Assembly: GCA_021793235.1 (NCBI GenBank)
Contig: JAJYTD010000029.1
Span: forward strand, 1 to 53,712
Direction of reading: 5' to 3'
DNA length: 53,712 nucleotides
Source of the DNA: Actinomycetes bacterium
GTDB taxonomy: Bacteria > Actinomycetota > Actinomycetes > Streptosporangiales > Streptosporangiaceae
Each line of letters opens with the position of its first letter. Positions within the stretch are counted from its first letter, which is position 1. This document shows, in pieces, positions 1 through 7,581 of the stretch. The position numbers and the translations under genes were made by a program. The notes beneath the pieces were generated by a model. It was not told the DNA's origin, ran no database searches, and worked only from the letters and a program-made list of their open reading frames with translations.

Positions 1-875
1 TCTTCGGTTTCTCTGCCGAGAAGGGGCCCGAGATGGCCGAGTTGGCCGTGCAGATCCGGGACAGCGACCCCATGGTCGGCGCGCACGCCAAAGGGCAGTT
101 GTACACGCGGTTCATCGGGCTGATCAACGACAAGCGCCGTACTCCGGGCCAGGACCTGACGAGCCGGGTCATCGACGGAGCCGAACGGTACCGGTGGAGC
201 GACGACGAACTGATCTCCGGGCTGATGCAGTTGATCGGTGCGGGCCACGAACCCACGACCCATCTCATTGGCAACACCCTCTACACCATGCTGACCTGTA
301 CCGAGTCGGCCGCCGCGGCCAGGACCGCACCCGCCGGCGTAGAAGAGGTGCTGCAGCACGTCTGCTGGACGGATCCGCCCAGCACGGCCTGGCCGATCCG
401 GTACGCCACAACGGATACGCGCTTCGCTCCCCGAGGGGTCCCCGTGGTGATCGGGTTCGCCGCCGCCCATTCCGATCCCGAAGTGCACCACGGAAACGGG
501 TCCTGCGACCCCGGCCGCCACGCCGCACACCTGATATGGGGCGTGGGGCCGCACAAGTGCCCGGCCCGGTCGGTGGCCTGGGCCGCGGCCGTGGTGAGTG
601 TTGAGGCGCTGCTGCGGCGCGTGGACGGACTGCGCCTGGTGGACGGTGGCCACGGGCTCCAGCGGCAACCCGGATTCCTCGTCAATGGGTGGGTGAGTCT
701 ACCGGCCACGTTCCGTGCCCCGGAGAGCCGGCGTCCGCCCGAGCCCGAACCCGCCGCCACGCGGGCCGCGGTCTCCCACCCGTCCGCCGACACCGGGGCC
801 GAGGAGGAGGCCGCGGGCGGAAGCGGGCTTGTCACGCGGCTGCTGCGACGCCTGAACCGCGCGGGCGACAAGTGA
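1..875 (+). CDS. Cytochrome P450, 3' part, degenerate K-helix
   Basis: C-terminal two thirds or so of a cytochrome P450. The frame is open to the window's first base, so the start lies outside. Counting from the first in-frame ATG (base 33), the oxygen-binding I-helix GAGHEPTT is at residues 69-76, and the haem loop WGVGPHKCPAR, with the thiolate Cys176, is at 169-179. Two departures from the family stand out. The invariant ExxR of the K helix reads EVLQ (105-108), so the Arg is replaced by Gln, and the Phe opening the haem loop is Trp. The tail after about residue 215 is Pro/Ala/Arg-rich and probably disordered. Haem binding looks possible, but classical monooxygenase activity is doubtful. 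Such P450s are often accessory members of actinobacterial conservon-type clusters, but the upstream genes that would show this are not in view. Confidence 0.8.
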   Translation, partial: FGFSAEKGPEMAELAVQIRDSDPMVGAHAKGQLYTRFIGLINDKRRTPGQDLTSRVIDGAERYRWSDDELISGLMQLIGAGHEPTTHLIGNTLYTMLTCTESAAAARTAPAGVEEVLQHVCWTDPPSTAWPIRYATTDTRFAPRGVPVVIGFAAAHSDPEVHHGNGSCDPGRHAAHLIWGVGPHKCPARSVAWAAAVVSVEALLRRVDGLRLVDGGHGLQRQPGFLVNGWVSLPATFRAPESRRPPEPEPAATRAAVSHPSADTGAEEEAAGGSGLVTRLLRRLNRAGDK

Positions 876-1249
876 CGGTGGCGCCGCGTCCGATGCCGTG
901 GCGCCCGGCAAAGAAGGCCTTGCGGGGCTTGTGCCGTATTCGCCTAGGCTCGCTCCGGTTTCTCGGGGGGAGGTCCTGCACCGCGCAACGGCTGGGTCAT
1001 ATCGCCGAATGGCGGGGAGTCGCGAATCCGATTGGCGAATCTGCGAATCGCGCACTACATGGCCCCACACGCTGAAGATTCTTCGCCAATTTCGCTGGCA
1101 TGGCGAAAGATCGTTGGTGCATGCAGAATTCGCGTTGATACTTGTGCTAGCAAGGGCGGAGCATGATCGCGTCAGCGTCGACCCTGGAGCAAAGACCTCG
1201 AAACGTGCGGCGAGAAGGGTTCTGGTGGAAATTTCCGGGCCTATCCATC
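876..1249. promoter_or_regulatory. Gene-free stretch with GCGAATC repeats and a TTCGCCA dyad
   Basis: This 374-bp gap separates the convergent P450 and CopD-like genes and is more AT-rich than its surroundings. It holds three direct copies of GCGAATC (1022-1028, 1035-1041, 1043-1049). About 35 bp further on is an inverted pair, TTCGCCA (1082-1088) and TGGCGAA (1101-1107). I see no credible coding frame and no clean terminator hairpin. The repeats could be protein-binding sites, but since the region lies downstream of both genes, their role is unknown. Confidence 0.4.
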
Positions 1250-1687
1250 TCAGGTGGCGGGGAGAGCGGTGGCGAGGAGGACGACGCCCAGAGAGGTCAC
1301 CAGGGAAGTGACGGCGAGGACGCGGGCAAGGGTAGGGCGCCCCCGGCTGACGACGATGCCGTGCATCGTCGCGGCGACCATGACCACGCAGAACAGCGCG
1401 AGCTTGGCGGCCAGGATCCGGCCGTATCCCGGCTCGGCCAGCGACGCCCAGGTGACGCCCTTGTGCCAGGCCAAGGCGACGCCGGTGGTGATCTGCACCG
1501 GAAGGAAGAACGCGATGGTGAAGTGGCCGAAGCGTCGTCCGATCGCGCTCAGCATCGTCCCGCGCTGGTCGGCGGCGAGCCGCCGCCGGGCCAGCGGAAG
1601 GACGACCAGCGATACGGTGAGCTGCCCGCCGACCCAGAGCATGGCCGAGAGGACATGCAGGAACCGGACCACGGTCCACAGAGTCAT
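1250..1687 (-). CDS. CopD-like four-helix membrane protein
   Basis: A 145-residue integral membrane protein with four hydrophobic helices, resembling the CopD/DUF2269-type family of haem- or copper-associated membrane proteins. His residues sit in the first helix (RFLHVLSAMLWVGGQ), the second (RRFGHFTIAFFLP) and the third and fourth (WHKG, MHGIV), as in related proteins. The ATG at 1687 overlaps the nirK-fusion stop by one base (TGATG) and has AAGGAG six bases upstream, so I prefer it to the TTG one codon earlier. It is the last gene of the overlapping regulator/nnrS/nirK operon. A role in copper delivery or electron transfer to the nitrite reductase is inferred from position only. Confidence 0.75.
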   Translation of the reverse strand: MTLWTVVRFLHVLSAMLWVGGQLTVSLVVLPLARRRLAADQRGTMLSAIGRRFGHFTIAFFLPVQITTGVALAWHKGVTWASLAEPGYGRILAAKLALFCVVMVAATMHGIVVSRGRPTLARVLAVTSLVTSLGVVLLATALPAT

Positions 1688-4257
1688 CAATTCTCCTTGA
1701 CCTGGAAGATGCCGTGTGCGCCGTTCTCGGCGTGGCGCATGTCGTGGTCGACGAAGGGGTAGGTGCCGGCCTCGGGGAAGACGGTCTCGACGAAACCGCC
1801 CTGGGCGGGGGCCAGATCCAGTGCCTGCGCGCCCCCGTCGTCGTCGGGACGCAACAGGTAGGCGCCCTCCTTGTAGACGGTGTCGAACTGGGCGCCGACG
1901 ATGTGGAAGGAGGTGCCGCTGGTCGGCCCGGCGGCGACCACCCAGATCCGTACGCGCTCCCCCGGTGTTGCGGTGAGCGGGGCATGGTCGTATCCGGCCG
2001 CTGTGCCGTTGAACATCCAGGCGTCGGGGGCGGCCGCGCGCATGGCGTCGACTTGGGCCTCGCTTCCCGGCTCGCCGAGGTACAGCTCGCCCTGCACCAG
2101 GACATACTCCCGGTCGACGGGTTCCAGGTCCGGCGGATCAACGATCACCGCGCCGTACATGCCGTTGCCTATGTGCTGGAGCATGGGCGGTGTCGAGCAG
2201 TGGTACAGCCAGGCCCCGGCCTGCTCGGCGCGGAACTGGTAGGTGAGGGACTGGCCCGGTTCGATGGTGCGCATGGGCCGGTCGGGTGCGAGCGCACCGG
2301 CGTGGAAGTCCAGGCCGTGGCCCATGGTGCCGTCATTGGTGAAGGTCACCGTGAACACGTCGCCGACCTCGCCGCGCAGCACCGGGCCGGGCGCGGTCCC
2401 GTTGAACGTCCACACCGGTTGGTGCACACCGGGGGCGACCTCCTGCTCGACCTCGGTGGCCGTGATCTCGATCTCGTGCTCGGTCCCGCCGGGCGCCGGG
2501 CGCAGTTCGGCGTCGTAGGGGCGCCAATCCGGGCTCATCTCCCCGGACAGGTTCAGCGGCGCGGTGTCGTGGGCCTGGTGGTCGCCGTGGTCGGTTCCTT
2601 CCGCTGTGTCTGCTCCGCTGGAACCGTCGACGTCGATGCGCATCTCCATGCCCGCGGCACGGTGCCCCATGAGGGTGCACCAGCCCTCCATGGGTTCGGT
2701 CACGACCCCGGCCTCCAGCGTGGCGCTCTCGCCCGGACCGAGCCGCGGCGTGTGCGCGCCGTTGGCCAGCCGCAGATCGTGGGGTTGGGTGTCGCTGTTG
2801 CTGACCTGGAGTACCAGCTCGGTTCCTGGTTCGACGTCGATCACCCCGGGGTCGATCACCATGTCGCCGAGCACTACGTCCACGGTTCGGGTCTCACCGA
2901 TCGCGGCCCCGGTCTCGGCCGGGGCGCCGAAGCCGCTGCCCGCCACTCCGACGGCGAGTGCGGTCAGCACACCGCCCAGGGCGAGACCGATGGCGGTCGG
3001 CGAGGGGGTGAGTTCGCGTCCGCGTGAACGCAGGATAGCCACCGGCGCGAGCACCACGAATGCGGCGAGCGCGGTGAGCAGTACCGCCCATGCGGCCTGT
3101 TGTGCCCATGTCGGCACCGGAAGCGCGATCAGCGGCAGCGCGGCGTTGACCGCGGCCGTGCGTGTCTTCCAGCCCTGCTCCAGTAGGGCCGCGGTCCGCT
3201 TCAGCGCGGCGGGTCCGCCGCCCAGCACCACCGGGAGCAGAAAGGTCAGGGCGCCGATGAGCACCTGCCCGATGAAGCCCGCGAGGAGGAGCGGGAGGAG
3301 AGGCTCGACGGCTCCGGCGATCTCCTCCGGCGGGCGGGTCGCGACGATGGCCGCGTCAGCGGCGAGGGCCGCGACGAACCAGCCCACTCCGGCCGCGAGC
3401 ATCCAGGCGGCCCCGTTGTGCGGGCGCCGCTGGCGGGCGGTGCGGACGAAGGGGACGAGCGCGAGTACCGCCGCTGCGGCATACAGCACCACTCCGGCCG
3501 CGGCGGCCCAGCGGAGCCCGGCGGCGAGCCCGGCCACCGCGAGGGTCAGACCCGCGACGGCGAGGGGCAGCGCACGCCGCGCGGGCCCGGCGACACCGTC
3601 GACGATCCGGGTGCGCAGCACGGTCGGCCACAGCGTGAACAGGGTGCCCAGCACGGTCAGGCCGACCCAGCCGAACAGGTTGGTGTGGGCGTGTGCGGCC
3701 GTCAGCCGCTCCTCCCACACGCCCGGGAGCACCCCGGACACCAGCAATCCGCCCAGGGTCCCCCCGACCACCAGGGCGATCCCGGAGCAGGTGTACCAGT
3801 TCACCAGGTAGGCGAACCGGCCGCCGAGGGCGCGGCGCGCCTGCTTGATGAGCACGGCGGTGTGTCCGGCGACGACGCCGACGACGACCACCGCTCCGCC
3901 CACCGCCACCGCGGGGTACCCGGCGGCGGCGCCGAGGAGGACGGCCGCGATCCCGGCGTTCAGTGCGGCCAGACGCGCCACCGGCCACCACCGAGCCGGG
4001 GCGGGCAGCCGCAGGAGCGCGGTGGCGAAGTGCTCGGTCCAGGTCACGATGGCGTTGGTCACCGCGCCGAGCAGGAACACGTGGATGGCCAGCCAGGGCG
4101 CCACGGGGAGGTGGTCGCCGGCGGCCATGGCGGCCGCGGTCAGGGCGAGCCAGGCCAGTACGACCGCGTTCGCGCGGGCGTGCCAGGACGCACGTCGGCG
4201 GGGCGGCTCAGGCGGTGTGTGCGGATCCGTGCCGATCCGCACATCGGTCGACGTCAC
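1687..4257 (-). CDS. nirK: Membrane-anchored copper nitrite reductase (TM domain + cupredoxin + NirK)
   Basis: An 856-residue fusion that reduces nitrite to nitric oxide. Residues about 25-440 form some 12 membrane helices, including an HxHxNLFGW motif. Residues about 455-550 are a cupredoxin with a full type-1 site pattern (PHD...CTLMGH...M). Residues about 585-856 are a two-domain copper nitrite reductase. All active-site residues of classical NirK are present: type-1 Cu ligands His647, Cys687, His695 and Met700; type-2 Cu ligands His652, His686 and His838; catalytic Asp650 and His785. No signal peptide is needed because the helices would place the copper domains outside the membrane. The gene overlaps its upstream neighbour by ATGA and the downstream CopD-like gene by one base. 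The extra cupredoxin could pass electrons from quinol, the membrane domain or an external donor to the catalytic domain. Such membrane-fused NirKs are known in Actinobacteria, but the function of the membrane part is not settled. Confidence 0.93.
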   Translation of the reverse strand: MTSTDVRIGTDPHTPPEPPRRRASWHARANAVVLAWLALTAAAMAAGDHLPVAPWLAIHVFLLGAVTNAIVTWTEHFATALLRLPAPARWWPVARLAALNAGIAAVLLGAAAGYPAVAVGGAVVVVGVVAGHTAVLIKQARRALGGRFAYLVNWYTCSGIALVVGGTLGGLLVSGVLPGVWEERLTAAHAHTNLFGWVGLTVLGTLFTLWPTVLRTRIVDGVAGPARRALPLAVAGLTLAVAGLAAGLRWAAAAGVVLYAAAAVLALVPFVRTARQRRPHNGAAWMLAAGVGWFVAALAADAAIVATRPPEEIAGAVEPLLPLLLAGFIGQVLIGALTFLLPVVLGGGPAALKRTAALLEQGWKTRTAAVNAALPLIALPVPTWAQQAAWAVLLTALAAFVVLAPVAILRSRGRELTPSPTAIGLALGGVLTALAVGVAGSGFGAPAETGAAIGETRTVDVVLGDMVIDPGVIDVEPGTELVLQVSNSDTQPHDLRLANGAHTPRLGPGESATLEAGVVTEPMEGWCTLMGHRAAGMEMRIDVDGSSGADTAEGTDHGDHQAHDTAPLNLSGEMSPDWRPYDAELRPAPGGTEHEIEITATEVEQEVAPGVHQPVWTFNGTAPGPVLRGEVGDVFTVTFTNDGTMGHGLDFHAGALAPDRPMRTIEPGQSLTYQFRAEQAGAWLYHCSTPPMLQHIGNGMYGAVIVDPPDLEPVDREYVLVQGELYLGEPGSEAQVDAMRAAAPDAWMFNGTAAGYDHAPLTATPGERVRIWVVAAGPTSGTSFHIVGAQFDTVYKEGAYLLRPDDDGGAQALDLAPAQGGFVETVFPEAGTYPFVDHDMRHAENGAHGIFQVKEN

Positions 4258-5390
4258 GACGGCTCCGTTGGGACATGGGGACGAGACGGGCGGGACAGGT
4301 GGGACAGACGGGACACGGCCACGGCGCAGCCCGCGAAGGCGAGCAGCGACACCTCACCGAGTACGCCGCCGACCACCCGGAGTTCGGGCACGCCCGCGAG
4401 GTCGCCCGCGATCCGCACCAGGAGGGCGGCGTGCAGCAGGACGAGCGGCCCGTACAGCACCCGGTGGTAGGGCAGCCGTACGCCCAGGACAGCGGGCAGG
4501 ATCACCGGGGCGTGGCCGAACACCATGGAGACGACGAAGCCGAGGAACAGCGCGTGCAGCGCGGCGTCGTAGCCGCCCCCCTCAGCGGCGGGCAGGCCCA
4601 GCACCGACCACAGCACACCCGCAGCGGCCAGCCATACGTAGCCGGCCAGCAGGCAGGCCGCGGTGTAGCGCGGCAGGCCGCGCGCCCGCACGGTGTGGCG
4701 GGCGATGTCGTGGAGCGCCAGCCACCCGGCCAGTACCGCCATGCCCAGGCCGGTGATCCGCCAGCCCGCGTCCGTGTGGACGGTCGATGCGATGGCGCCG
4801 GCCCCGACCAGGGCCGCCGCCGCGAGCATGCCGTTGCTCGCCCCGCGCCGCAGGAATGCCACCCGCGCCAGTTCCAGCCGCTCTCCGGCGATCGTGAGCA
4901 CGAGGAACGCGGCCAGCCAGGGCACCATGTCGACGACCGAACCGCTGCGCATCCACAGCAGGCCGCCGATGTACCAGGCGACGGCGCCGGACAGTTGGAT
5001 GGCGGTGTCGCGGCCGATGCGGCGGCGCAGCAGCACCAGGTAGACGGCGATGAGCCAGCCGCCCGCGGCGGTGAGCAGCAGGCGCCCGGGCTGGGCGAAG
5101 CCGAACACGACGGTGAGCGCGCCCAGGGCGGCGAGTACGGGGGCGGTGAAGGCCCACGCCTTCTTGAGCGCGACCGCGCGTTCGAGGGAGATGAGCGTGC
5201 CGAGGAAGCCGAGCGCCATCAAGGGGCCGTGCTGGGCGGCAAGGGAGGCGCGGGGCTGCGGCACATCGAAACCGAGGAGCCCCAGACCGCCCCAGAGCCC
5301 GGCGGCAAGGGACAGCGCCGCGCCTGCGAGCAGCGGAAGCCGGTTGATTGAGACCCGGGAGCGTGCCGCCACACGCTCCCGGGCCGTCAC
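4254..5390 (-). CDS. NnrS-like 12-TM membrane protein
   Basis: A 378-residue protein with 12 predicted membrane helices and NnrS-like motifs: QHGPLMALGFLGT in helix 2, and a His-rich HALFLGF...FGHAPVILPAVLG in helix 10. NnrS proteins are haem/copper membrane proteins that relieve nitric-oxide stress in denitrifiers, which suits its place between a regulator and nirK. The start is taken as GTG at 5390, which overlaps the regulator's stop as GTGA and has GGGGAGGG just upstream. Extending the frame further would run inside the regulator gene. A 12-bp inverted repeat (5354-5365 with 5372-5383) lies within codons 3-12. The stop overlaps the nirK start by four bases. The sequence is divergent from classical proteobacterial NnrS, so the family call is tentative. 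Confidence 0.72.
   Translation of the reverse strand: MTARERVAARSRVSINRLPLLAGAALSLAAGLWGGLGLLGFDVPQPRASLAAQHGPLMALGFLGTLISLERAVALKKAWAFTAPVLAALGALTVVFGFAQPGRLLLTAAGGWLIAVYLVLLRRRIGRDTAIQLSGAVAWYIGGLLWMRSGSVVDMVPWLAAFLVLTIAGERLELARVAFLRRGASNGMLAAAALVGAGAIASTVHTDAGWRITGLGMAVLAGWLALHDIARHTVRARGLPRYTAACLLAGYVWLAAAGVLWSVLGLPAAEGGGYDAALHALFLGFVVSMVFGHAPVILPAVLGVRLPYHRVLYGPLVLLHAALLVRIAGDLAGVPELRVVGGVLGEVSLLAFAGCAVAVSRLSHLSRPSRPHVPTEPS
5354..5383 (-). promoter_or_regulatory. Hairpin at the start of the NnrS-like reading frame
   Basis: A perfect 12-bp stem (CCCGGGAGCGTG paired with CACGCTCCCGGG) with a 6-base loop begins about 7 bases after the GTG start. In the mRNA it would lie where the initiating ribosome sits, so it could restrain translation or couple it to the upstream gene. 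It may also be chance in GC-rich coding DNA. Confidence 0.35.
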
Positions 5391-6097
5391 CGGCCCTCCC
5401 CACTGTCCGTGCGCAGCTCCGCAACGCACCGGTCGGGCTCCACGAACGGCCGCAGGCCGGTGGCCTCGACCGGCGCCCCCAGTTCGGCCAGCGCGCCCCG
5501 CATGATGCCGAGGTGGACTCCGCACACGACATCGGGGGCGGTTTCGGCGATTTCGCGGAAGGGGCAGCGGTGCAGATCGATGTGGCCGTTGACGGCCTCC
5601 CGGGGTTCGAAGCCGATCTCGTCGAGCAGGCGCACGACCGTCCGGGTGGCCGCCGCGGCATCCACCTCCCCGAGCGGAGGCTGCCGACGGACGGCCTGCT
5701 GACCGTAGACGCGTCCGGCGGCGACCGCGGCCTCCTCCCGGTCATCGCTCTGCTCGGCGAGGTAGGTGACCAGTGCTTCGGCCAGCAGCCGGTAGTTGCG
5801 CCGCTCTCCGCTGCCGCCACCGCTGCCACCGCTGTCGTCCGGGACCGCCGAGTAGAGCAGGCGGGGCCGTCCCGGGCGGCTCCGATCCTCCGCTGCGGCC
5901 ACCACGTATCCGTGGTCGGTGAGCAGTGCCAGGTGGGACCGCACGGTGTTGGTGTGCAATCCGACTTCGGCGGCGATCTCGGGAACGGACAGCGGCCGCC
6001 CGGCACGCCGGACGGCTTCGAGGACGGCCACCCGGCTCACGTCCGCCAGGACCCGGTGGGCTCCCGGGTCGATGTTCTCGGCACGGTGATCGTTCAC
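5387..6097 (-). CDS. COG2345-type winged-helix regulator with conserved Cys motif
   Basis: A 236-residue transcriptional regulator. An N-terminal winged helix-turn-helix (about residues 12-80, including GLHTNTVRSHLALL) is followed by a sensor part. That part ends in LHRCPFREIAE...VVCGVHLGIMRG, the Cys pattern of the COG2345/SufR-like family, in which Cys residues hold an iron-sulfur cluster. The cluster would make it a plausible redox or nitric-oxide sensor. The GTG at 6097 is the best start in view but has only a closely spaced AAGG before it, so a near-leaderless message is possible. It leads the nnrS-nirK-copD operon and is divergent from the hemerythrin gene. Control of both from the intervening palindrome is inferred. 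Confidence 0.8.
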   Translation of the reverse strand: MNDHRAENIDPGAHRVLADVSRVAVLEAVRRAGRPLSVPEIAAEVGLHTNTVRSHLALLTDHGYVVAAAEDRSRPGRPRLLYSAVPDDSGGSGGGSGERRNYRLLAEALVTYLAEQSDDREEAAVAAGRVYGQQAVRRQPPLGEVDAAAATRTVVRLLDEIGFEPREAVNGHIDLHRCPFREIAETAPDVVCGVHLGIMRGALAELGAPVEATGLRPFVEPDRCVAELRTDSGEGR

Positions 6098-6110
6098 ACC
6101 TTGAGTTTGC

Positions 6111-6124
6111 ACGATATTGATCGT
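6111..6124. promoter_or_regulatory. Candidate operator in the divergent nir/hemerythrin promoter
   Basis: ACGAT-ATTG-ATCGT is a perfect 5-bp inverted repeat with a 4-bp spacer. It lies in an AT-rich island between the divergent regulator and hemerythrin genes, 14 bp upstream of the regulator start. A weaker symmetry extends to about 24 bp. The best candidate ligand is the adjacent COG2345 regulator. Confidence 0.5.
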
Positions 6125-6202
6125 AAATACAACGTAGGACGTAAAAAAGGATGGACGCCACACCGAACGGGCGACCGCCACCAGAGACGACACGAGGTCC
6201 GC

Positions 6203-7042
6203 ATGACCGACCACACCGCGCTCACGACAACCGCAGCCTCCCCGAGCGACAGCCGCCAACAGGCCACGATCACGGCGATCCGCTCCCACCACGCACAGCT
6301 CGGCCGGACGCTGGCCGACCACACCCTGACCATCCAAGACGCCATCGACCGGCTGTCGGTGCCCGCCGAACGCCGGGCACGGCTGGTCGACTTCTGCTCC
6401 ACCGAGGTGCTCCCGCACGCGGCCGCCGAGGAGGAGACCCTCTACAGCACCGCCGCGGAACTGCCGGAGCTTCGGCTGCTCGTGCGCGCCATGCGCGAGG
6501 AGCACACCGTGCTGCGCGACCTGGTCGGCAGACTCGAAGCCGCGCAGACCCAGGGCGAGATCGCCGGAACGGCCGCGGCGCTGAACGCGCTGTTCCAGAC
6601 CCACTTGGCCAAGGAGAACGATCTTCTGCTGCCCGCGCTCGCCGAGGCCGGTGTCGACCTCGACTCGCTGCTCACCGGGATGCACGACATCCTCGGCAGC
6701 ACCGAGTCCGGTGCCGGGGCAGCACCCGGCTCCGAGGACGCCGGGTGCTGCGGCCACGGTTGCACGTGCGGCGGCCACGACGCGGACGCGGGCGGCGGGG
6801 CCGACACCGCCGAACTCGTCGACAGCGAACTGGACGTGCGCACCCTGGCCCCCGCCCAGCGCCACCAGCAGATCTTCGCCGCCTTCGAGGCGCTCGCGGC
6901 GCACATGGCGTTCGTGCTCGTCAACGACCACGATCCCAAGCCGCTCTACTACCAGTTCGCGGCCGAGTACCCGGGCGAATTCACCTGGGACTACATCGAG
7001 TCCGGTCCGCAGGTGTGGCGAGTGCAGATCGGGCGTCCCTGA
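6203..7042 (+). CDS. Hemerythrin-DUF2249 protein with Cys-rich linker
   Basis: A 279-residue cytoplasmic protein in three parts. Residues about 22-150 are a hemerythrin (HHE) four-helix domain with candidate diiron ligands in SHH (29-30), VLPHAAAEEE (69-78), EEH (99-101) and THLAKE (133-138). A glycine-rich linker (about 181-198) carries four Cys and three His, beginning CCGHGCTC. Residues 209-279 are a DUF2249 domain. Hemerythrin proteins of the Ric/ScdA kind protect or repair iron centres during nitric-oxide stress, and DUF2249 is common next to nitrite and NO enzymes. The ATG at 6203 follows GAGG by five bases. The Cys/His linker may bind a metal. Function in handling NO made by the divergent nirK operon is inferred. 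Confidence 0.85.
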   Translation: MTDHTALTTTAASPSDSRQQATITAIRSHHAQLGRTLADHTLTIQDAIDRLSVPAERRARLVDFCSTEVLPHAAAEEETLYSTAAELPELRLLVRAMREEHTVLRDLVGRLEAAQTQGEIAGTAAALNALFQTHLAKENDLLLPALAEAGVDLDSLLTGMHDILGSTESGAGAAPGSEDAGCCGHGCTCGGHDADAGGGADTAELVDSELDVRTLAPAQRHQQIFAAFEALAAHMAFVLVNDHDPKPLYYQFAAEYPGEFTWDYIESGPQVWRVQIGRP

Positions 7043-7581
7043 CCGGCCGCAGCCGTGGACGCCAGGTCCCAAGAAGGGACCCGTGCAGGGGATGGCGTGT
7101 CTGGTTTCCCGGGGGCCTGTATCGGGTTGCGGCAGTGGGGCGCAGTTCGCGCGGCGGGCAAGTTGGTTTGCCGCCGGGTAGGCGGTCGCCTCGGAGCCGG
7201 CCGGTCACCGCGGTTTTGGGTGGGGCGCGGTGATCGTCTGGTGGGAAGGGGCGGGGTGTGTGCGGCGGCACACCGGCCGGGGCTCGCCGGCGCTCGCGCG
7301 TGGCCTCATTGCCGCGGCCCGGCTGATCCGCCACCCCCGACTTTCGTCGGGGGTGGCGGATCGCCGAAGGTGGTGGCGCGCGGCGGCGGCACGGCCGTCC
7401 GGCCATGGCGATATCAGCTTCACGGTCGAGGAATTCCTGGCGTAGGCGGAATTAGTGTTCTCAGCAGTTCCCGTCCGGCCCGCCCGGTAGGTCCGGTCTG
7501 CTCGGCCTATCTGGCCTGTTCTGGCGGGAAACCGGATGACAACACCGGTCAATCGATCCGCTAAGAGCATCAGGAGGGACC
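7043..7581. other. Gene-free interval upstream of the ABC transporter
   Basis: I see no convincing coding frame in these 539 bases. The only clear structure is the long hairpin at 7325-7362. The remaining sequence holds the promoter of the ABC transporter operon, which I cannot place with confidence. Confidence 0.5.
7325..7362. terminator. Long perfect hairpin, probable terminator
   Basis: A 17-bp perfect stem (7325-7341 with 7346-7362) closes on the tetraloop TTTC. There is no T-run on either side, as is usual for actinobacterial terminators. It lies about 280 bp after the hemerythrin gene and could end that transcript. Confidence 0.6.

Noticed and set aside
699-2141. Long open frames antisense to the P450 and nirK genes, and similar ones opposite narG, narH, the ABC permease and the kinase
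   Set aside because: They are Arg/Pro/Gly-rich shadows of GC-rich codons with no ribosome sites or family motifs, while the other strand encodes recognisable proteins.
7205-7570. Minus-strand protein of about 121 residues upstream of the ABC transporter
   Set aside because: No ribosome site, no family motif, and it runs straight through the 17-bp hairpin.
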